Position numbers and translations under genes: made by a program. Below the pieces are notes generated by a model that was given only the letters and a program-made list of their open reading frames with translations, was not told where the DNA came from and did not search any database. From JACJWR01 sp963752505 (GTDB taxonomy: Bacteria; Actinomycetota; Actinomycetes; S36-B12; UBA10799): a DNA stretch of 64,000 nucleotides. The stretch is taken from positions 186,001 to 250,000 of the forward strand of contig CAVVYM010000003.1 of NCBI GenBank assembly GCA_963752505.1. Direction: 5' to 3'. Position 1 is the first letter of the stretch. Every line of letters starts with the position of its first letter. Positions 55,535 through 63,966 of this stretch are shown here, piece by piece.

Positions 55535-56271
55535 TGGCCGTCGTCGCATATGAGCAACGTCGGATTCGCACCCTCCGCTCAACCTGGGTGATCCTGTTCG
55601 TCACGCTAGTGCTGGCAGGCGGCACGGCAGCCTTGGTGGCGGCATTTGCGAACATCGACCCAGTGACCGGAGAACGGGTGGGGCTGAGCCCACTGACGGG
55701 CGTGCTGTCGTCGGTCATCAGCCCGATGGTGTTGGTGCCGGTGTCGGTGCTGGCGGCCATGGCTTTCGGCGGGGAGTACCGATTCGGTCTCATCCGGCAG
55801 ACGCTCACCACTTTCCCCCGTCGTACGCAGGTCTTCTTCGGGAAGATGTGGGTGGTCGTGTTGTGGATGCTGGCGTACCTCATCCTCTCGCTGCTGCTGA
55901 TCGTCGGCGTTGCGTACCTGTTCCGTAGCAATGTCGACGTCGATCTGCTCGCGACCGAGAACCTCACCTACGCGCTGCGGGCGCTGGGATACGGCATCGT
56001 CTACGGCCTGTTTGCCTTCGCACTGGCCTTGATCACCCGCAACCAGGCCCTCGCGATCGTCATCCTGGTGTTGTGGACCGTGGTGGTGGAAAGCCTGCTG
56101 GTGGCCGTGCTGGGAAGCCGGTTGGAGTGGCTGCCGGACGTGCTGCCCATGACGGCAGGTAGCGCGTTCGTCGACGGCGACGAAATGCTCCGCAACGCCG
56201 CGGTATTCGTCGGCCTTCTGGTGGCGTTCCTGGCTGCCGGTTGGGGGCTGTTCGTCAAGCGCGACGCCTAG
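55534..56271 (+). CDS. ABC-2 type exporter permease
   Basis: A 245-residue permease with six helices, partner of the preceding ATPase. It opens YEQRRIRTLRSTWVILFVTL, and has MVLVPVSVLAAMAFGGEYRF, FGKMWVVVLWMLAYLILSLL and AIVILVLWTVVVESLLVAVL. The GGEYRFGLIRQTL motif is typical of such exporters, often for antibiotics or peptides. Start codon overlaps the ATPase stop. Confidence 0.88.
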   Translation: MAVVAYEQRRIRTLRSTWVILFVTLVLAGGTAALVAAFANIDPVTGERVGLSPLTGVLSSVISPMVLVPVSVLAAMAFGGEYRFGLIRQTLTTFPRRTQVFFGKMWVVVLWMLAYLILSLLLIVGVAYLFRSNVDVDLLATENLTYALRALGYGIVYGLFAFALALITRNQALAIVILVLWTVVVESLLVAVLGSRLEWLPDVLPMTAGSAFVDGDEMLRNAAVFVGLLVAFLAAGWGLFVKRDA

Positions 56272-56283
56272 GTAGCGCTCGAC

Positions 56284-56784
56284 ATGGGCCCAGCTGGCCG
56301 TTCGCCAGGTCCTGGGGAGCCGCCTGAACTGCCCACCGATCCCGACGCCAGCGGGACTTCCGGTGCGGCCCAGCGACGTTGGGATGTCGCGCTGGTGATT
56401 GCCGCCGGAGGCGCGATCGGCGGCGGCGCGCGTCATCTGTTGACAGTTCTGTGGCCCCACGACGGCGTTGGTGTCCCGTGGGCCACTCTCGTGGCAAACA
56501 CGCTCGGGAGTTTGCTGCTCGGGTTGCTGATGGTGTTCCTCCTGGATGTCTGGTCGCCGCGGCGCTTCGTGCGGCCGTTCTTCGGCGTGGGTCTACTGGG
56601 CGGTTTCACCACGTTCTCGACCTTCGCCAGCGAGGTCGATGCGCTGCTGCGCAACGGCGCGGCACCGGTGGCCATGGCGTATCTGTTCGCCACGGTCGCC
56701 GCCGGTTTGCTCGCAGCCTTTGCCGGTATCGCCCTGGCTCGGGCAGTAGCGGGCGTCGGACGGACGAGGCGCCGAACACCATGA
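56284..56784 (+). CDS. crcB1: Fluoride channel subunit CrcB/FluC 1
   Basis: A 166-residue small membrane protein of four helices. GGAIGGGARHLLTVLW is the first, then WATLVANTLGSLLLGLLMV with the pore Asn, and VGLLGGFTTFSTFASEV, the Phe-box and Thr site of fluoride channels. FluC works as a dual-topology dimer; where two genes exist, as here, each makes one half of a heterodimer. The next gene overlaps by four bases (ATGA). Confidence 0.92.
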   Translation: MGPAGRSPGPGEPPELPTDPDASGTSGAAQRRWDVALVIAAGGAIGGGARHLLTVLWPHDGVGVPWATLVANTLGSLLLGLLMVFLLDVWSPRRFVRPFFGVGLLGGFTTFSTFASEVDALLRNGAAPVAMAYLFATVAAGLLAAFAGIALARAVAGVGRTRRRTP

Positions 56785-57170
56785 TGCTGCTGCTCGTCAT
56801 GCTCGGCGCCGCAATCGGAGCGCCGGCTCGCTGGCTGCTCGATTCGTCGATCCAAGCGCGGCACGAACGCGCTTTCCCCTGGGGCACCTGGACGATCAAT
56901 GTGATGGGGTCGTTTGCGCTCGGAGTGCTGTTGAGTCTGGCGGGCAGCGGGCATGTCACGGCGGAGGTGGTGGCCTTGTTGGGCACCGGATTCTGCGGTG
57001 GATTCACCACCTACAGCACGTTCAGTTTCGAAACGATTCGGCTGATCGAAGATGGTGCGGTGGCCACGGCGACAGCCAACGTGGTCGCCAGCGTGGGCGC
57101 CGCGGTGGCAGTGGCGGCAGCGGGTTGGTACCTGGCCGACGCCCTCTTCGGGTCGGGCGTCACTGGCTGA
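56781..57170 (+). CDS. crcB2: Fluoride channel subunit CrcB/FluC 2
   Basis: A 129-residue partner of CrcB1 with the same core: AAIGAPARWLLDSSIQ, TWTINVMGSFALGVLL (Asn in helix 2), GTGFCGGFTTYSTFSFETI. Likely inserted in the opposite orientation to CrcB1 to build the channel that expels fluoride. No fluoride riboswitch was seen ahead of the pair. Confidence 0.9.
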   Translation: MMLLLVMLGAAIGAPARWLLDSSIQARHERAFPWGTWTINVMGSFALGVLLSLAGSGHVTAEVVALLGTGFCGGFTTYSTFSFETIRLIEDGAVATATANVVASVGAAVAVAAAGWYLADALFGSGVTG

Positions 57171-57279
57171 CCGGCCCCGTCACCATTCTGGCAGGCAGGG
57201 TCTGGGCTAATGCCGGACTACCGTGGATAATTGCCAAGAAGGCTGCGCTCCAGGGGTGACGTTCACTACTGTTGCGGCA

Positions 57280-57305
57280 ACCCAGCGGAGGGGAAGCCGC
57301 TGGGT
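57280..57305 (+). promoter_or_regulatory. Leader hairpin before the HTH gene
   Basis: ACCCAGCGG and CCGCTGGGT form a perfect 9-base stem around loop AGGGGAAG, 24 bases upstream of ATG 57330, immediately before GGAGAAGAAGG. It may regulate translation or transcript stability. Seen directly; function unknown. Confidence 0.5.
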
Positions 57306-57329
57306 ACCACGGAGAAGAAGGCAGTGCGC

Positions 57330-57536
57330 ATGGCTGACGAAACCGACGAGCCGTTGCCCCAGGTCAGGTTCCTGACCGTGGCGGAGGTTGCGTCAATCAT
57401 GCGGGTGTCAAAAATGACTGTATATCGGCTTGTGCATAGCGGCGAGTTGCCCGCGGTGCGTGTCGGCCGGTCATTCCGGGTTCCCGAGCGGGCAGTACAC
57501 GACTTCCTTCGCCGCTCCTTCAACGCGGCCGGATAG
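57330..57536 (+). CDS. Excisionase/MerR-type HTH protein
   Basis: A 68-residue DNA-binding protein with a winged HTH: VRFLTVAEVASIMRVSKMTV, YRLVHSGELPAVRVGRSFRV, PERAVHDFLRRSF. The family is found ahead of the AURKAIP1-like gene throughout actinobacteria, as I recall. ATG 57330 follows AAGG by 9 bases; a GTG at 57324 is possible. It is a candidate developmental or housekeeping regulator with unknown targets. Confidence 0.87.
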   Translation: MADETDEPLPQVRFLTVAEVASIMRVSKMTVYRLVHSGELPAVRVGRSFRVPERAVHDFLRRSFNAAG

Positions 57537-57693
57537 GTCGCTGGTCGCCACTACAGCGCTGCCTGGCGGGGGTCACGACCGATCAGCCGCCCGACGCCGT
57601 ACGCTTGGCGCAAGGTTCGAACTCATACGCCAAGGCAAGAGTCACGACCACGCAGCCAGTTTGTGCACCTGCCACTAATCGAAGGGACGCCCA

Positions 57694-57792
57694 GTGGGTT
57701 CTGTAGTCAAGAAGCGACGCAAGCGGATGGCCAAGAAGAAGCACCGCAAACTGCTTCGCAAGACACGCGTGCAGCGACGCAACAAGAAGTAA
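57694..57792 (+). CDS. AURKAIP1/COX24-domain basic peptide, ribosome-associated
   Basis: A 32-residue extremely basic peptide: MGSVVKKRRKRMAKKKHRKL then LRKTRVQRRNKK. GAAGGGA six bases upstream of GTG 57694 marks the start. This matches the AURKAIP1/COX24 domain, which in actinobacteria forms an extra small ribosomal subunit protein (bS22 in mycobacteria). It is too short for most gene finders. Its place between the HTH gene and the epimerase is conserved in this phylum. Confidence 0.9.
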   Translation: MGSVVKKRRKRMAKKKHRKLLRKTRVQRRNKK

Positions 57793-57856
57793 CTGCACAG
57801 GCCGCTCGACAACGCTCGCGCACGGCTTGACGTGCGAGGGGAAAGGATCACTCCAG

Positions 57857-58888
57857 GTGGCAAAGGTCGTTCTCGTAACCGGTGTTTCCCGACACCTCGG
57901 TGCACGCATGGCGCGGGTGCTGACCGCGGAGCCGGGCATCGATCGGGTGATCGGGGTTGACGTGATCCCGCCCCGGCAAGACATCGGCGGTGCCGAGTTC
58001 GTGCGTGCGGACATTCGCAATCCGATCATCTCCAAGGTGATCCGGGCGGCGAGCGTCGACACGGTTGTGCACATGGGCGTGATCGCTACTCCGGTGCAGG
58101 CCGGTGGGCGGATGTCGATGAAGGAGATCAACGTCATCGGCACCATGCAGTTGCTGGCTGCCTGCCAGAAAGCGCCGACGCTGGAGAAGTTGGTGGTCAA
58201 GTCGACCACCGCCGTCTACGGCTCCGGGCCAAAAGACCCGGCGATGTTCACCGAGGAGATGCAGCCCAAGCACCCGCCGTCGTCGGGCTGGGCCAAGGAC
58301 TCGGTCGAGGTTGAGGGCTACGTACGCGGTTTCGCCCGTCGGCGAGCAGACGTTCAAGTGACCACCTTGCGGTTGGCCAACTTTTTTGGGCCGACCGTCG
58401 ACACCCCAATGACGTCGTACTTCTCGATGCCGGTGATCCCCACGGTCCTTGGCTTCGACGCACGGCTGCAGTTCATCCACGAGGACGATGGCCTTGAGGC
58501 GTTGCGCAGGGCCTGTGTGCACGACCGCCCGGGCACCTTCAACGTGGCCGGTGACGGAGTGCTGCTGCTCAGCCAGGCTGCCCGTCGGGCGGGTCGCCCG
58601 ATCGCCCCGATCCCATTGCCCATGGTGGGCATGGTCGGCGCCGCGGTCCGGCGCGCGGGATTCGCCGACTTCTCCCCCGAGCAGGTGCGATTCCTGACCT
58701 ACGGTCGGGGAGTGGACACCGCCCGGATGCGGGAGTTGTTCGGCTTCGCGCCCCAACACACCACCGCGGAAACTTTCGACGAGTTCGTGCGGTCGCGCGA
58801 GTCCGTCCGTCTCATCCCTGCCGAGCGCGTCGAGGCGGCGGAACGTCAACTAGTGTCCCTGCTCGGAGGTGGCCGCGCCCATGCCTGA
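57857..58888 (+). CDS. NAD-dependent epimerase/dehydratase-like protein
   Basis: A 343-residue Rossmann protein of the extended SDR type. GTG 57857 follows AAGGA. KVVLVTGVSRHLGARMARVL has a modified dinucleotide loop (TGVSRHLG instead of TGGAGFIG), and IDRVIGVDVIPPRQDI gives the Asp that binds NAD. VVKSTTAVYGSGP is the Ser region and GWAKDSVEVEGYV occupies the place of the YxxxK active site without the Tyr, so it may not be a typical epimerase. The acyltransferase gene overlaps by 8 bases. Confidence 0.85.
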   Translation: MAKVVLVTGVSRHLGARMARVLTAEPGIDRVIGVDVIPPRQDIGGAEFVRADIRNPIISKVIRAASVDTVVHMGVIATPVQAGGRMSMKEINVIGTMQLLAACQKAPTLEKLVVKSTTAVYGSGPKDPAMFTEEMQPKHPPSSGWAKDSVEVEGYVRGFARRRADVQVTTLRLANFFGPTVDTPMTSYFSMPVIPTVLGFDARLQFIHEDDGLEALRRACVHDRPGTFNVAGDGVLLLSQAARRAGRPIAPIPLPMVGMVGAAVRRAGFADFSPEQVRFLTYGRGVDTARMRELFGFAPQHTTAETFDEFVRSRESVRLIPAERVEAAERQLVSLLGGGRAHA

Positions 58889-59828
58889 TGCTCGAGTGAT
58901 TCCCTTCGACGACGGCGAACGTCGGCGGTCGGTGACCAGCGTCGGCGAGGAGGACGTGCTGGACATCGCTGACTTGACGCCGGCACCCGAGGGTCTGCGA
59001 GACAAGATCACCGGCACCATCGGCTTCCTGCGGCGGCGGATCACCGGGGAGTACCCCGTCGATGAGTTCGGCTTCGACCCGGAACTGCTCGACAAGGTGC
59101 TGATGGCCCCACTGCGACCCCTCTACTCGTCCTACTTCAGAGTCGAGACGCGCGGCCTGGAGAATGTGCCCGACATCGGTGGTGCCCTGGTAGTGGCCAA
59201 CCACTCCGGGACTGTGGCCCTCGACGCATTGATGACCCAACTCGCGCTCCTCGACCACCATCCGGCCCACCGCCAGCTGCGCATGCTCGGTGCAAACCTG
59301 GTGTTCTCCATGCCGTTCGTGGGCGAGCTCGCCCGCAAGGGCGGTCACACCCTCGCCTGCGCGCCGGATGCCGAGCGGCTGCTCTCCGAGGGGGAACTCG
59401 TAGGTGTGTGGCCGGAGGGCTTCAAGGGCATTGGCAAGCCTTTCAGCGAGCGCTACAAGCTGCAGCGGTTCGGGCGGGGCGGATTCGTCGCGGCCGCGCT
59501 GAGCACCGGGGCGCCGATCATCCCGTGCGCGATTGTGGGCGCCGAGGAGACCTACCCCATTATCGGCAACGTCAAGTTCATCGCCCGGATGCTCGGGCTG
59601 CCCTACTTCCCACTCACCCCGACCTTCCCCTGGTTGGGTCCGGTCGGACTGGTTCCCATGCCCAGCAAGTGGATCATCGAATTCGGTGAGCCGATCCCCA
59701 CCGATGGCTTCGGCGAGGGCGCCGCTGAGGACCCCATGTTGGTGTTCAACCTCACCGATCAGGTGCGGGAGACCATTCAGCAAACGCTCTATCGCCTACT
59801 CGTACAACGCCGATCTGTGTTTCGGTAG
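58881..59828 (+). CDS. Phospholipid/glycerol acyltransferase (PlsC family)
   Basis: A 315-residue acyltransferase. The catalytic HxxxxD motif is NHSGTVALDA near residue 112, then GVWPEGFKGIGKPFSERYKL (EG-K block), and IIPCAIVGAEETYPIIGNVK. It acylates lysophospholipids or glycerol phosphate in the membrane, with an acyl-CoA ligase gene next to it. ATG 58881 fits the GGAGG; GTG 58869 is alternative. Confidence 0.88.
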   Translation: MPDARVIPFDDGERRRSVTSVGEEDVLDIADLTPAPEGLRDKITGTIGFLRRRITGEYPVDEFGFDPELLDKVLMAPLRPLYSSYFRVETRGLENVPDIGGALVVANHSGTVALDALMTQLALLDHHPAHRQLRMLGANLVFSMPFVGELARKGGHTLACAPDAERLLSEGELVGVWPEGFKGIGKPFSERYKLQRFGRGGFVAAALSTGAPIIPCAIVGAEETYPIIGNVKFIARMLGLPYFPLTPTFPWLGPVGLVPMPSKWIIEFGEPIPTDGFGEGAAEDPMLVFNLTDQVRETIQQTLYRLLVQRRSVFR

Positions 59829-59833
59829 GTGCC

Positions 59834-61330
59834 ATGACTCGCAATTTGGCAGCGTTGGTGACCGAGGCCGCTGCCCGCGACCCCCAGTCGCCGGCCTTTA
59901 TCAGTTCCGACCGCACTGTCACCTGGTCCGAACTCGAACGCCTCGTGCGAGCCGTGGCCGGCGGGCTCACGGCGCGCGGGCTGGTGCCCGGTGACCGCGT
60001 GGCCATCGTGATGACCAACAGCATCGAATTCGTATCCAGCTACTTCGGTGTGCTTCGTGCCGGCCTCGTAGCCGTGCCCATCAACACCACTTATACCCCG
60101 CACGAGATCGCCTACCTGTTGGAGCAGTCGGGCGCCTCGCTGGTGCTCTGCGACCGGATTCGCGAGGAGGTCATTCAGGAGGCGTCCGAGGATGTGCCAA
60201 CCGTCGTGGTCGGTGGTGCGGCCTGGCGGACCCTGACCATCGGATCGACACCGCCACCGGAGTTCGTGCGGGGCCCCGACGACTTGGCCGTGCTGATGTT
60301 CACCTCGGGCACCTCCGGGCGTCCCAAGGGGGCGATGCTCACCCACCAGGCGCTGCTGGCCAATCTGGATCAGTTGTCGGCTGTGCCGCAACCGCAGGTG
60401 ATGCGATCCGACGACGTGGTGCTGGTGTTGCTGCCGCTGTTCCACATCTACGCCCTCAACGCGGTGCTGGGCATGCTCGCGAGAACCGGTGCGGCAGCGG
60501 TGCTCTCCGGCAGATTCGATCCGCAAGAGGCCCTGCGACTGGTGCGCCGCTGGGGGGTCACCGTCGTCGCTTCGGCCCCGCCGGTCTACCTTGCCTGGTC
60601 TCGGGTGACCGGGCTGTCCGAGGCACTGGCCGACGTCCGCCTGATGGTGTCGGGGGCCGCACCGCTCAGCGCGGAGGTGTTCGAGAAGTTCACCTCGACC
60701 GCCGCGAAGCCCCTGTGGGAGGGCTACGGCATGACCGAGGCCAGCCCGGTCATCACGTCGACGGTGGTGACCGGTCAGGCGGTTGCAGGGTCTGTGGGTC
60801 GGCCACTGCCCGGTGTCAGCATCAAGTTGTGCGACGAACAGGGGCATGAGGTCGAGGACGGTGACCTCGGGGAGATCTGGGTGCGAGGCGACAACCTCTT
60901 CCTCGGCTACTGGCCGGATGCCGCCGACGGCCCGGACGACGAAGGTTGGTGGGCCACCGGTGACGTCGGCTTCCTCGACAACGACGAGCAACTGCGGCTC
61001 GTCGACCGGCGTAACGACCTGGTGATCGTCAGCGGCTTCAACGTCTACCCGCGCGAGGTCGAGGAGGTGCTCGCCAAAGTGCCGGGTGTGCGCGAAGTCG
61101 CGGTGATGGGCGAGCCCCACGAAGCCACCGGCGAGACCGTCAAGGCCCTCATAGTTGCTCGAGCCGACGCTCACCTCGACGCCGAAGCCGTGATCGCCGC
61201 CTGCCGAGAGCGCCTGGCCCGATTCAAGTGCCCCACCATTGTTGAATTCGTCACAGCACTGCCGCACTCGGGGACGGGCAAGGTCTCCAAGGGCGCCCTG
61301 CGCGAGCGAATCGAGGGGGTCCGCGAATGA
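59834..61330 (+). CDS. Long-chain fatty acid-CoA ligase (AMP-forming)
   Basis: A 498-residue acyl-activating enzyme. ATP loop LMFTSGTSGRPKGAMLTHQA, then the adenylate block EGYGMTEASPVITST, GWWATGDVGFLDNDEQLRLV and the C-terminal swing-lysine region PHSGTGKVSKGALRE. It makes acyl-CoA from fatty acids. The start lies five bases after the acyltransferase stop. Chain specificity is unknown. Confidence 0.9.
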   Translation: MTRNLAALVTEAAARDPQSPAFISSDRTVTWSELERLVRAVAGGLTARGLVPGDRVAIVMTNSIEFVSSYFGVLRAGLVAVPINTTYTPHEIAYLLEQSGASLVLCDRIREEVIQEASEDVPTVVVGGAAWRTLTIGSTPPPEFVRGPDDLAVLMFTSGTSGRPKGAMLTHQALLANLDQLSAVPQPQVMRSDDVVLVLLPLFHIYALNAVLGMLARTGAAAVLSGRFDPQEALRLVRRWGVTVVASAPPVYLAWSRVTGLSEALADVRLMVSGAAPLSAEVFEKFTSTAAKPLWEGYGMTEASPVITSTVVTGQAVAGSVGRPLPGVSIKLCDEQGHEVEDGDLGEIWVRGDNLFLGYWPDAADGPDDEGWWATGDVGFLDNDEQLRLVDRRNDLVIVSGFNVYPREVEEVLAKVPGVREVAVMGEPHEATGETVKALIVARADAHLDAEAVIAACRERLARFKCPTIVEFVTALPHSGTGKVSKGALRERIEGVRE

Positions 61331-61578
61331 CCGACGACGCGGTTGCACGCACCGTGTTGCTGATCGGCAAGCCTGGGTGCCACCTGTGCGACGAGGCCCG
61401 CACGGTCGTCGTGGGGGTCTGCGAGGAGGCGGGAGCCGATTTCCACGAGGTATCCATCCTCGATTCCCCGGAACTCGCCGACGCCTACGCCGAGTTCATC
61501 CCGGTGGTGCTGATCGACGGAGAACAGCACGACTTCTGGCGAATCAGCGCCGATCGGCTGCGCCAGGCGCTCGCCTGA
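61327..61578 (+). CDS. Glutaredoxin-like protein
   Basis: An 83-residue thioredoxin-fold protein with CHLC at the active site (GKPGCHLCDEARTVVVGVCE), FIPVVLIDGEQ with the cis-Pro, and a C-terminal helix. It overlaps the ligase stop (ATGA). Its reduction partner may be mycoredoxin-type or thioredoxin; unknown. In many actinobacteria the redox repressor gene rex follows; here hemA does. Confidence 0.87.
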   Translation: MTDDAVARTVLLIGKPGCHLCDEARTVVVGVCEEAGADFHEVSILDSPELADAYAEFIPVVLIDGEQHDFWRISADRLRQALA

Positions 61579-61745
61579 CTGACGATGCCAGCGCGAGCCG
61601 TGCGGTCAGCGATTTGGCCGATCAGGGTGGTTCCGCGTATTCTGGCAACCATCCGATGACCGTTCGGGATTCTGCGCTGGGTGCCACGCCTCGTCGTCCC
61701 CGCTGACACGGATCTCTGCTCGCCACGACCATGTAGGGACACTTG

Positions 61746-63047
61746 ATGACGCTGATTGTGGTCGGGGTGTCCCACCGGTCAGCGCCGTTCGGCGTGCTCG
61801 ATCACGTTGCCCTCGATGGCGACGGAGTGCACACCCTGCTCGACCACGTGGTCGCCAGCGATCACGTTGCGGAGGCCATGGCGCTGTCGACCTGCAACCG
61901 GGTGGAGGTCTACGCCGACGTCGACCGTTTCCACGGCGCTGTGGACGATATCGGTGCCGCGCTGGCCAAGGAATCCGGCATCCCGATGTCCGAACTCGCC
62001 CCGCACATGTACGTGCACTACGACGAACGCGCCGTCCACCACGTGTTCTCTGTGGCCAGTGGACTGGATTCCATGGTGGTGGGGGAGGCGCAGATCCTCG
62101 GACAGGTGCGCACTGCCCTGGGTGCCGCCCAAGAGTTCGGCGTCACGGGGAGAACCATCAACGAGTTGGGCCAGACAGCGCTGCGGGTGGGCAAGCGCGT
62201 GCACACCGAGACCACGGTCGACCGCCACGGCGCGTCCGTAGTGAGCGTGGCGCTCGACCGAGCCGCGGACATCCTGGGCGGACTCGGCGGTCGGCGGGCC
62301 GCCATCGTGGGTGCGGGCGGAATGGCCACGCTGGCAGTGGCCCACCTGCAGCACGCCGGCGTCGCCGCGATCACCGTGGCGAATCGCAGCCGATCCAACG
62401 CCGAACGCCTCGTGGCCGCTGCAGCCGACGGGGCGGGGGCGCCCCTGCGAGTGGTCGACATGAGGCAATTGGGTGAAGGTCTCGCGGAGGCTGACGTAGT
62501 TGTGGCGTGCACCGGGGCCAGCGGCACCGTGATCGACGCGGAGCACGTGGCCCCGCGCGACGCGACGCGGGTCCTGCTCGATCTTGCCCTGCCCCACGAC
62601 ATCGACGTCGCAGTGGCGCAGGTGCCCGGCGCGATTCGCATCGACCTCGCCGACCTGGCCCACCTGCCGCACCACCACTCCGGGGCTGAATCGGCCGCCG
62701 CCGCGATCGTGGATCGCGAAACGAGGGCCTTCGTCACTGCCCAGGCCGCCGCAAGTGTGGAACCCATCGTGGTCTCCCTGCGGTCCCGAGCGGACGGCAT
62801 CCTCGATCACGAGGTTTCCCGGCTCCGGCTTCGCCTGCCGCAACTCGACGACGCCGCCGCGCATGAAGTCGAACGTGCCATGCGCCGCGCGATGTCGACC
62901 CTGCTGCACACACCAACTGTGCGCATGAAGGAGATGGCGGGTGATCCCGACGGCGAACGGTTCACCGAAGCGGTGAGGGCCCTCTTTGATCTCGATCCGG
63001 CATCGATTCAGGTGATCTCGACCCCACCGGAGGCGCTGGATGACTGA
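61746..63047 (+). CDS. hemA: Glutamyl-tRNA reductase
   Basis: A 433-residue NADPH enzyme that turns glutamyl-tRNA into glutamate-1-semialdehyde, the first step of tetrapyrrole synthesis in C5-pathway organisms. VVGVSHRSAPFGVLD, the catalytic Cys in ALSTCNRVEVYAD near residue 49, VVGEAQILGQVRTAL, and the NADPH loop IVGAGGMATLAVAHL are present. ATG 61746 is chosen; TTG 61743 is in frame. hemC starts inside its last codons. Confidence 0.95.
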   Translation: MTLIVVGVSHRSAPFGVLDHVALDGDGVHTLLDHVVASDHVAEAMALSTCNRVEVYADVDRFHGAVDDIGAALAKESGIPMSELAPHMYVHYDERAVHHVFSVASGLDSMVVGEAQILGQVRTALGAAQEFGVTGRTINELGQTALRVGKRVHTETTVDRHGASVVSVALDRAADILGGLGGRRAAIVGAGGMATLAVAHLQHAGVAAITVANRSRSNAERLVAAAADGAGAPLRVVDMRQLGEGLAEADVVVACTGASGTVIDAEHVAPRDATRVLLDLALPHDIDVAVAQVPGAIRIDLADLAHLPHHHSGAESAAAAIVDRETRAFVTAQAAASVEPIVVSLRSRADGILDHEVSRLRLRLPQLDDAAAHEVERAMRRAMSTLLHTPTVRMKEMAGDPDGERFTEAVRALFDLDPASIQVISTPPEALDD

Positions 63048-63966
63048 CGCCATTCGACTCGCAACCCGGCGGAGTCACTTGGCGCTCACTCAGTCCCGCG
63101 AGGTTGCCGCGCGCCTGACCGAGGTCTCCGGGCTGTCGGTGGAACTCGTCGAGGTGGTCTCCGAGGGGGACGTGAACTCCGGGCCGCTGACGACCATCGG
63201 CGGTGCCGGTGTCTTCGTGGCAGAGGTCCGCGCCGCGCTGCTGGACGGTCGGGCCGACATCGCGGTGCATTCGTTGAAGGACCTGCCGACGGCCGCCACC
63301 GCTGGAATCGCACTCGGCGCGGTACCGGTCAGGGAGGACCCCCGGGATGCGCTGTGCGCCCAGCACGGAGCGTCCCTCGATCACCTGCCGATCGGGGCGA
63401 CGGTCGGCACCGGCTCACCGCGCCGGGCCGCCCAGCTCGCACTGGCCCGACCCGATCTCGACGTGGTGGCGATCCGTGGCAACGTGGACACCCGACTGGC
63501 CCGGGTGGGTGCCGATCTGACTGCCGTGGTGCTCGCGGCCTCGGGCCTGTCCCGATTGGGGCGGTTGACCGAGGCCACCGAACTCCTGGCTCCCAGCGTG
63601 ATGCTGCCTGCCCCGGGCCAAGGCGCGTTGGCTGTGGAGTTGGCCGCTGCGGCGCCGCAACGACTGGTCGCCGCAGTCGCCGCGTTGGACGATCCCGCGA
63701 CTCGGGCCTGTATCACTGCGGAACGCAGTATGCTCGCGGCGTTGGAGGCGGGCTGTTCGGCCCCGGTGGGCGCACTCGCCCGGGTGGAGGAGCCCGGCTA
63801 CTGGGAACCTGAGATTTTTCTGCAGGGTGGGGTCTTCGGCCCCACGCGCGGAATACGTATGTCAATAACCGGAACGGCAGCTTCCGCCGAGGAACTCGGG
63901 CGGGCGTTAGCCGCCCAGCTCCTGGCGGCGGGGGCTGAATCACTCATGACGGAGCAGAACCTGTGA
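63040..63966 (+). CDS. hemC: Porphobilinogen deaminase (hydroxymethylbilane synthase)
   Basis: A 308-residue enzyme that joins four porphobilinogens. IRLATRRSHLALTQSREVAA, HSLKDLPT, VGTGSPRRAAQLALARPDLD, PAPGQGALAVE and the dipyrromethane cofactor Cys in ERSMLAALEAGCSAPVGALA near residue 238 are all present. It overlaps hemA by 8 bases. The next gene begins with GTGA at its stop. Confidence 0.95.
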   Translation: MTDAIRLATRRSHLALTQSREVAARLTEVSGLSVELVEVVSEGDVNSGPLTTIGGAGVFVAEVRAALLDGRADIAVHSLKDLPTAATAGIALGAVPVREDPRDALCAQHGASLDHLPIGATVGTGSPRRAAQLALARPDLDVVAIRGNVDTRLARVGADLTAVVLAASGLSRLGRLTEATELLAPSVMLPAPGQGALAVELAAAAPQRLVAAVAALDDPATRACITAERSMLAALEAGCSAPVGALARVEEPGYWEPEIFLQGGVFGPTRGIRMSITGTAASAEELGRALAAQLLAAGAESLMTEQNL

